DNA from: an uncultured Chloroflexota bacterium
GTDB lineage: Bacteria; Chloroflexota; Anaerolineae; Aggregatilineales; Phototrophicaceae
Assembly: GCA_937870805.1 (NCBI GenBank)
Contig: CALMZT010000802.1
Coordinates: 1-6,753 of the forward strand
Reading direction: 5' to 3'
Length of the DNA: 6,753 nt
Positions 1 to 5,337 of this stretch are shown piece after piece. Within the stretch, counting starts at the first letter, position 1; the number at the start of each line of letters is the position of its first letter. A program made the position numbers and the translations under genes. The notes below the pieces were generated by a model that did not search any database, was not told the origin of the DNA, and worked only from the letters and a program-made list of their open reading frames with translations.

Positions 1-1
1 A

Positions 2-217
2 CTGGCGCTCCTGGATGCTGAACCCCGTAATGCGTCCGTCACCGCCGTTGAAGAGACTTACCTGCTGCGTTTGGATCAAAACACTTTTTATGAGTTAATT
101 TCTGATTATCCTGAAGTCCTGCGTGGCATTATCCGTGTTCTTTCTCAGAGGTTGCGCGAAACGACTAAACGCTCCACAATGCTGTCTCCCGCCACAAAAG
201 AAGTTGCCTCAGCCTGA
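2..217 (+). CDS. C-terminal fragment of a cyclic-nucleotide-binding-domain protein (5' end outside window)
   Basis: The open frame runs in from the left edge and stops at TGA 215-217, giving 71 residues. The visible part matches the second half of a cNMP-binding (CAP-family effector) domain. It begins LALLDAEPRNASVTAVEETY, where the PRNASV stretch corresponds to the phosphate-binding cassette and its Arg (residue 9 of the fragment) sits where the cyclic-phosphate-contacting Arg lies. Closing beta strands (YLLRLD) and the C-helix (around YPEVLRGIIRVLSQRLRE) follow. The single base before the frame is compatible with the usual Glu of the GE-ALL motif. After the C-helix only about 18 residues remain and there is no helix-turn-helix, so this is not a CRP/FNR-type transcription factor. 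The domain is instead the C-terminal sensor module of a larger protein, for example a transporter, HEAT-repeat protein or enzyme, which cannot be told from here. Whether it binds cAMP, cGMP or nothing is unknown. Confidence 0.85.
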   Translation: MALLDAEPRNASVTAVEETYLLRLDQNTFYELISDYPEVLRGIIRVLSQRLRETTKRSTMLSPATKEVASA

Positions 218-232
218 TCGTTTTCGCCCCCA

Positions 233-290
233 CCACAAAATAAAGAGCCGCCAGCGACCTGCTTCAAGCCGATCGTTGACGGCTGTTTTG
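233..290. terminator. Probable bidirectional intrinsic terminator between convergent genes
   Basis: The arms AGCCGCCAGCGA (246-257) and TCGTTGACGGCT (273-284) pair over 12 positions with one C-A mismatch and one G-T wobble, around a 15-base loop. On the + strand the stem is followed by GTTTTG (285-290). On the - strand it is followed by CTTTATTTTG (245-236). T-rich tails on both sides, and a position 28 bases after the + strand stop and about 31 bases after the gltB stop, fit a terminator shared by the two convergent genes. The - strand version, which serves gltB, has the better U-rich tail. The long loop and interrupted stem make it moderate rather than strong. Confidence 0.68.
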
Positions 291-315
291 ACCAAATGGC
301 GGGTTGATCGCGCTG

Positions 316-3300
316 TTAATTCTTCCGCATTGGTGGCGCGATTTTCACGAAATGATCCTGTGGCCGGTTAATCAAACCATAGAGGTGCTGTGCCGCTTCT
401 GGTTGATTATTAATTTCCAGTGTCTGGATGTAGGTATTCACCATTTCCCGCACATCCTCAACCCCCTTATCGTCCAATGGGAAAATGTCTACTGTCGCTC
501 CTTCGGCGATGCGCCGCCGAATCGCCTCTACCGTCAGGTTCATTTCCGGTTGAATGCGCTGGTAAATCACACCGCCGGACATACCCGCGCCCATCCAGGG
601 GCCGGGGTCGCCAAAAATCACTACCCGCCCCGAAGTCATATACTCGCAAGCATAACCCTTCAAATTCGCCCGTGCTGCTAACCCGCCCAATTCATCCCGC
701 AGCGGTTCTTTCACTTCGCCGCCGAAGATCACATCCGATCCACTTAAACGAATGCAAGCGCGTGTATCAGCGTTACCCTGTACGATAAATCGTCCGCCCT
801 GCGCGCCGTAAGCGAAGCTCTTCCCTACCGAACCATCGAGTCGCTGTCCGTTGTGGTTCAACCCCTTGAGGATTGTCACTGTGCCAGCCCGCGCGCATTT
901 GGCGACGCCATCTTGTGCGCCACCCTCCACCAGCACATCAATGGGGGCATCAATGAACGCCGCTAATCCGTTGCCCGGCACTGCCGAATTGCTAAAGTTC
1001 AGGTGAACGGCATCAATCAAATCTGCGTTTAGGAAATCGGCGCGTTTGAGCGCACCAGCCAGATGCGTCCCTAATGCGCGATCCATTGCCATGACCTGTT
1101 CGTCATCATAGGTGACTTCATGTTCACCGCGTCCCATGCTCTCGGCAATCGTCGCCGTGATCTGTTTGCTCAGCGTGTTGCGTGGGCGGTTCAGGCGTCG
1201 GCCCACACCCGGCATCAGGCTCTTCTTCTGATTATAAGGCGCGCGTCGCATCAGTGGACTGAGGTCAACCCGGTCGTGCATCGCAATTTGTTCCAGCAGG
1301 TCTGCCCGCCCAACCAAATCTTGCGTTCGGGTTACGCCTAACTTCGCCGTCCATTTGCGGATGTCATCAGCCAGCATATAGAACACATTACAGATGCCAT
1401 CCACTGCCATTTCATAGTCGCGTGGCTCGAAGTGTTTGATGCCCTTGAGTGCAGCTTCTTCTTTGGTCTTAAGATGGGTGGTGATGCCGACATGGCAGGT
1501 TCCTTCATGGCACTTACGGCAAATCGTGCAGCCAACTGCGACCATTGCCAGCGTGCCGAAGCCCACTCGGTTCGCGCCCAGGCACAGCATTTTTACCACA
1601 TCACGTCCGCTTTTCATGCCGCCATCGCACCACAATTCGACATCATCCCGCAGGCCACTTTCCGACAGCGCCCGATGCGATAACCACACGCCGATTTCCG
1701 CCGGGAGACCCACATGCCGCAGCGAATGCGCCCGTGCTGCGCCTGTGCCACCTTCGTAACCGGTAATATTGATAATGTCCGCGCCCGCCTTCGCCACACC
1801 AACCGCGATCACGCCAACCCCTGGCACTACCGGGATTTTGACCGATACGCGCGCGTGCGGATTAGCCGTTTTCAGTTCGTCGATGAGTTGCGCCAAATCT
1901 TCAATCGAGTACAAATCATGGTTATTGCTGGGCGAAATGAGATCAACGCCCGGTGTCGTATGGCGTGCCGCTGCGACTTGTTCGGTGACTTTGTAACCCG
2001 GTAGCTGTCCGCCTTCGCCTGGTTTCGCGCCCTGACCGATTTTGATTTCGAGTAGATTGCACGAATTCAGGAATTCGATATTCACGCCGAACCGCGCCGA
2101 CGCCACCTGGTTGCCCCGGTTGCGTGGGTAGCGCCCCATCACATCCGCCAGTTCGCCACCTTCACCGTTGACGCAGATGATATTAAGCCGGTAGGCTGCT
2201 TCACCGTATGCTTTATAAGCTAATTCACCTTGCGAACCGAAGGACATCGCGCCGATCAGCACCGGCATCGAATGCCCCTTCATGCTGATGTCCACGCTGT
2301 CAGGGTCAACTTCGTATTCGGTCTGCTTCAAGCCAAGAATATGACGGATGGCGACGGGCTGCTTATCTTCAAGCTCCATCAATTCCTGCGTATATTGCTC
2401 CAATGACATTTCGCCGTGCGCTACGTCTTCAATCTTCTTCCACATCTTGGGATAGAAGCGATCAGGATTATCCAGTTTGCCTGCTTTTTCGCCGCGCATT
2501 TCCGCCGCGCGTTCCTCAGCATCGTCCTTCAACGCGCTCCATGTCAAGCCGCGCGCCTCAGAGCCGAAGTAATTGGTCGTGCCGAGATAGGCACCAACAT
2601 TCTTCGATAATCCGACAGAGCTAAACGCCTGACCGTAGCCACGCAGTTCATGGCAACCAATCGTCGAGGTAACTTTTTGCAGCCCAATCGTAACTGCCGT
2701 AATCATATTGCTAAACAGGTTGATCGTCTGTTCAGTGTTCGGTAGTTCTTTAGGGGCACGCGGGGCAATGCCCAAACCCACAGCGTACATTGCATAAGGC
2801 AGCAGCGCATTCGCACCCATACCGAGGCACAGTGCGAGGTCGTGCAAGTCGCGCAGGGCACCGGAACGCACGACGATGCCTGCCTGACGACGCAAGTTGG
2901 GCGTCGTTTCATACTGACGCAGCGCACGGTCAACGGCTGCTGTTACAATCAGCGGGTCAAGCCACAAGCGTTCGCCGCTGAAAACATCAGTATCATCTAA
3001 GACAAGGCACTGCACGCCCCCTAACACGAGTTCGATGGCTTCTGCCTGAATACGCTGCACTGCGTTTTCAAAGTGTTCATCCAGCGACGCCGACATGGAA
3101 ATGTAGGCGAGACAATCACCGAAGGTCTCGGCAAGGTCTTCAAGGGTCATCGTGCCGTGCTTGTCGGCAACGGTTCGCATATCGTCTAGTGATCCGAGAT
3201 CAGAATGACCGCCGAGCAGGAATGGAATATCGAGTTTCACCAGCATATTGCCGGGCAAATTGCTCTGCCCAATCGCGGGGCGCACACCCAGCAGCATCTG

Positions 3301-5061
3301 TGTGGAAAACTGCGCACGCTCACGTTCACGATCAATCGCAGGGTTGGTGACGACAGCGACGGTCTCTTTGTAGTAATCAGCGACATTGACACGAGTATGG
3401 CTCAGCGCCGCCAACGGACCGTCCCAGCCAAGTGAGCCAACCTGTTCTTTCTTAGTTTCAGACATGGCTTCGATCACGCCAAGGTGATAGCGTTCCCAGC
3501 CGAGCGCCGCCATCGTGTTCGTGTTCACTTTGGTTATGCGTTCCTGCCAGGGGAAAGCGCGGGCTGCGGGACGAAGCGCGATTTCGGGCTGTGGCTCTGC
3601 TACATCAATCGCAACGGCTTCAGCAACCGCCAGTTGGGCAACCGCCTGCCCGCTGTGTCCATTGCCATTGCCGCCATTCGGGGCTTTGCTGTTCGTCGGA
3701 TAATTGCCCAATGACCATGCTTGCGGCGCATCATCCTGAGTCGGCTGGCGATCACGATAACGGTTCAAGACATGGCGCTGAATTGCCGGATAATCGAGCA
3801 CTTCAATTGAGCGTCCCGGTCTGATACGCACAGCGATTTTCTCGCCCGGTGCCATTGGTTTTGGGCTGGATGCCATCGCGTCCAGTGGATACACACCACG
3901 CTCTGAACTGGCGAAATATTCCTTTTCAGTTTCGCCAAACCAGAGAGGACGCAAACCCAACGCATCGACACTGAAGACACACAAATCGCCTAAACGCGCT
4001 GCTACTGCCGCTGGACCTTGTGCAAAAGGACCGAACGTGTGGCGAATTTGCTCATAGAGTGCCCGAATTTCCGGGTTATTCTGGTGCAGATCATGATCGA
4101 ACGGCGGGAAAATATATTCCATCGCCTCAATCAAATCCAGCCCATAGCGCATACACAGCGTTTGCAGCGTGCGGTCTACGTCCTGGGAGTCAGAGTTGCC
4201 AGGGTCAAGCGGCATTCCCAACATCGCCGTTTCCAGACGGAAGCGCGAAATCGTGTTGAACTCGCCGTTGTGACCAAGGAGGCTGAACGGCTGAACACGC
4301 TCGAATACAGGATTGGTGTTGGTGCTGTAGCGTGCATGACCGAGTGTGACTGTCGAAGCATAATCGGGGTCGCGCAGCTCAGGATAATAACGGCGCAGAA
4401 TTTCGACAGTCCCTTGAACCTTGTAAACCACGCTGTCCGCCGAAAATGAGGCGAAATGCACACCTAAGTCGCTCTCTAGCTGCACCTGAAGATTAAACAG
4501 GGTCGCATCCAGATCAGCAGCGGGTATACGATCATTAGTTCCTGCAATCTGCCAGAAGTCCGGTTCATTCTTCGCGGCGTTGGGACCCAGAACTTGCTGG
4601 TTCACCTCGCCCTGTGCCTCGATGAGAACATGCAAGCCGCTTTCACGAATTTGACGGCTGATGACATCAATTAGATAAGCAGCACGTCCACGCGCTGTCG
4701 CGGGAATCATCAAGTGCGCCACCCAAAAACTGCGCTCGGTGGCGATTGAGGAACGCAAGCTGGCGAGTGAAAGTTTCTTCATCCAAAGCTGGCGTGGAAT
4801 ATCGGTGAGAATACCGACTCCATCGCCTTCGCCATCCACGTAGCCTGTACGGTGTCCCATACGGGCAAGACCTTCGATGGTGCGCTTGACATTGCCGTGC
4901 GTCGCTTGTCCGCCTTTACGCACAGAACAAATCAAGGCGCAGGCATCACGTTCACGTTCATCAACCGCATTGGGTTGGTAAGTTGTCAGGGGAGAAAGCT
5001 GTTCAGCGTCGTCCGAACAGGGGAGAACGTCTGTGGAGTTGGAGAGAGGTTGAGTTTGCAT
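316..5061 (-). CDS. gltB: Glutamate synthase (GOGAT) large subunit
   Basis: This enzyme transfers the amide of glutamine to 2-oxoglutarate, making two glutamates, in the cytoplasm (GS-GOGAT ammonia assimilation). The 1581 residues are a normal length for the bacterial large subunit. A short propeptide (1-40) precedes Cys41, the expected N-terminal nucleophile of the class II glutaminase domain (about 41-430). That domain carries GHARYSTNTN (241-250) and HNGEFNT (264-270). A Gly/Asn/Ala-rich linker (about 436-502) leads to the central domain (about 503-800). The FMN-binding synthase domain (about 905-1250) contains NGEGGE (965-970), KIGQGAKPGEGGQLPG (1007-1022) and GYEGGTGAA (1101-1109). The Fe-S cysteines 1178, 1184 and 1189 have the usual spacing, and Cys1181 is extra. 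The C-terminal beta-helix (about 1345-1510) ends with CEYMTSG and AGMSGG. The start is the ATG at 5061, seven bases after GGAGGA; an in-frame TTG at 5076 would put that Shine-Dalgarno inside the gene. No frameshift is seen. No gltD adjoins the 3' end. The sequence is divergent from proteobacterial GltB (for example MGHRTGYVDGEGDG and the CHELRGYG motif), but the family call is secure. Confidence 0.97.
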   Translation of the reverse strand: MQTQPLSNSTDVLPCSDDAEQLSPLTTYQPNAVDERERDACALICSVRKGGQATHGNVKRTIEGLARMGHRTGYVDGEGDGVGILTDIPRQLWMKKLSLASLRSSIATERSFWVAHLMIPATARGRAAYLIDVISRQIRESGLHVLIEAQGEVNQQVLGPNAAKNEPDFWQIAGTNDRIPAADLDATLFNLQVQLESDLGVHFASFSADSVVYKVQGTVEILRRYYPELRDPDYASTVTLGHARYSTNTNPVFERVQPFSLLGHNGEFNTISRFRLETAMLGMPLDPGNSDSQDVDRTLQTLCMRYGLDLIEAMEYIFPPFDHDLHQNNPEIRALYEQIRHTFGPFAQGPAAVAARLGDLCVFSVDALGLRPLWFGETEKEYFASSERGVYPLDAMASSPKPMAPGEKIAVRIRPGRSIEVLDYPAIQRHVLNRYRDRQPTQDDAPQAWSLGNYPTNSKAPNGGNGNGHSGQAVAQLAVAEAVAIDVAEPQPEIALRPAARAFPWQERITKVNTNTMAALGWERYHLGVIEAMSETKKEQVGSLGWDGPLAALSHTRVNVADYYKETVAVVTNPAIDRERERAQFSTQMLLGVRPAIGQSNLPGNMLVKLDIPFLLGGHSDLGSLDDMRTVADKHGTMTLEDLAETFGDCLAYISMSASLDEHFENAVQRIQAEAIELVLGGVQCLVLDDTDVFSGERLWLDPLIVTAAVDRALRQYETTPNLRRQAGIVVRSGALRDLHDLALCLGMGANALLPYAMYAVGLGIAPRAPKELPNTEQTINLFSNMITAVTIGLQKVTSTIGCHELRGYGQAFSSVGLSKNVGAYLGTTNYFGSEARGLTWSALKDDAEERAAEMRGEKAGKLDNPDRFYPKMWKKIEDVAHGEMSLEQYTQELMELEDKQPVAIRHILGLKQTEYEVDPDSVDISMKGHSMPVLIGAMSFGSQGELAYKAYGEAAYRLNIICVNGEGGELADVMGRYPRNRGNQVASARFGVNIEFLNSCNLLEIKIGQGAKPGEGGQLPGYKVTEQVAAARHTTPGVDLISPSNNHDLYSIEDLAQLIDELKTANPHARVSVKIPVVPGVGVIAVGVAKAGADIINITGYEGGTGAARAHSLRHVGLPAEIGVWLSHRALSESGLRDDVELWCDGGMKSGRDVVKMLCLGANRVGFGTLAMVAVGCTICRKCHEGTCHVGITTHLKTKEEAALKGIKHFEPRDYEMAVDGICNVFYMLADDIRKWTAKLGVTRTQDLVGRADLLEQIAMHDRVDLSPLMRRAPYNQKKSLMPGVGRRLNRPRNTLSKQITATIAESMGRGEHEVTYDDEQVMAMDRALGTHLAGALKRADFLNADLIDAVHLNFSNSAVPGNGLAAFIDAPIDVLVEGGAQDGVAKCARAGTVTILKGLNHNGQRLDGSVGKSFAYGAQGGRFIVQGNADTRACIRLSGSDVIFGGEVKEPLRDELGGLAARANLKGYACEYMTSGRVVIFGDPGPWMGAGMSGGVIYQRIQPEMNLTVEAIRRRIAEGATVDIFPLDDKGVEDVREMVNTYIQTLEINNQPEAAQHLYGLINRPQDHFVKIAPPMRKN

Positions 5062-5067
5062 GATACG

Positions 5068-5073
5068 TTCCTC
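5068..5073 (-). promoter_or_regulatory. Ribosome binding site of gltB
   Basis: On the - strand the sequence reads TTGGAGGAACGTATCATG. GGAGGA (5073-5068) is a near-perfect Shine-Dalgarno and ends seven bases before the ATG at 5061. It decides the start: the in-frame TTG at 5076 directly abuts the GGAGGA and has no purine-rich site of its own at the right distance. Confidence 0.88.
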
Positions 5074-5082
5074 CAATGTAAG

Positions 5083-5096
5083 GGTTAGCCATAACC
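5083..5096 (-). repeat. Small inverted repeat in the gltB leader
   Basis: On the - strand GGTTA-TGGC-TAACC forms a perfect five-base-pair stem with a four-base loop. It ends nine bases before the GGAGGA ribosome binding site. It could be a small leader hairpin or half of a protein-binding site. Five base pairs is short enough to occur by chance. Confidence 0.35.
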
Positions 5097-5164
5097 GACA
5101 AAAATCGACATGTTTTTACAGTAATAAATCTATAAATTGTTGAAGGAATTAGCTACGGATACAC

Positions 5165-5220
5165 TGACAGAGATTATTGCCCACGTATTGTGGCAAATTG
5201 CACAATGATTACGACTGTCA
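5165..5220. repeat. Nested inverted repeats, candidate operator
   Basis: The outer arms TGACAG (5165-5170) and CTGTCA (5215-5220) are exact reverse complements 44 bases apart. Inside them, TTGTGGCAA (5188-5196) and TTGCACAA (5198-5205) form an imperfect inverted repeat with one extra base in the left arm. The core ATTGTGCAAT (- strand, 5206-5197) is itself a near-palindrome (ATTG-N2-CAAT). It shares TGTGCAA with both arms of the larger palindrome at 5263-5308. Its location upstream of gltB fits a regulator binding site. The bound protein is not identified. Confidence 0.45.
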
Positions 5221-5262
5221 GCAATATGAAATTGAGGGTAAAAGTGCTAGGGGTTTATCGTA

Positions 5263-5308
5263 TATTTTGCACAGTTTACTTATTGAGAGAAATAAGTTGT
5301 GCAAAATA
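5263..5308. repeat. Long palindrome with a 4-base bulge downstream of the regulator gene
   Basis: The arms TATTTTGCACA (5263-5273) and TGTGCAAAATA (5298-5308) pair over 11 bases. The inner arms ACTTATT (5278-5284) and AATAAGT (5291-5297) pair over seven more, around the loop GAGAGA. Only GTTT (5274-5277) is unpaired. That gives 18 Watson-Crick pairs with no mismatch. It lies 29 bases beyond the regulator stop codon. Neither strand has a T-run after the stem and the stem is A+T-rich, so it is not a typical intrinsic terminator. A DNA operator or a 3'-end RNA hairpin are both possible. Confidence 0.7.
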
Positions 5309-5337
5309 CTCGCGATTCAAGGACAAAATATACAGCG

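Larger units (their letters stand above)
5062..5337 (-). promoter_or_regulatory. gltB upstream regulatory region
   Basis: This 276-base gap lies between the stop of the PucR-type regulator gene and the gltB start, with both genes on the - strand. It is clearly more A+T-rich than the flanking genes, most strongly at 5101-5160. It contains several inverted repeats (listed separately) and three exact TGTGCAA/TTGCACA heptamers at 5198-5204, 5267-5273 and 5298-5304. The length, base composition and repeats argue that gltB has its own promoter here. I could not find a convincing sigma-70 -35/-10 pair at 16-18 base spacing. An AATAAT box on the - strand near 5172-5177 lacks a good partner. No known riboswitch consensus was recognised. 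Confidence 0.6.

Noticed and set aside
4018..4449. 143-residue + strand open frame inside gltB
   Set aside because: It is antisense to the conserved glutaminase domain, and its Arg/Val/Ala-rich make-up is that of a shadow frame. The same holds for the 150-residue frame at 5704-6156, antisense to the regulator.
5062..5076. Upstream TTG start for GltB at 5076, adding MEERI
   Set aside because: The added codons are the Shine-Dalgarno itself (TTG GAG GAA CGT ATC). The ATG at 5061 has ideal spacing from GGAGGA, and the TTG has no ribosome binding site of its own.
5085..5111. Eight-codon leader ORF (MSIFVGYG) ahead of gltB on the - strand
   Set aside because: There is no Shine-Dalgarno before its ATG, it is too short to assess, and it has no attenuation-like codon run.
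5263..5308. Reading the long palindrome as the regulator's intrinsic terminator
   Set aside because: The stem is A+T-rich and neither strand shows a T-run straight after it. Termination there cannot be excluded, but the sequence does not support it.
5062..5337. NtcA site (GTA-N8-TAC) or glutamine riboswitch upstream of gltB
   Set aside because: I looked for both because they control GOGAT or related genes in cyanobacteria. No GTA/TAC pair has the right spacing and no glutamine-riboswitch core was recognisable.
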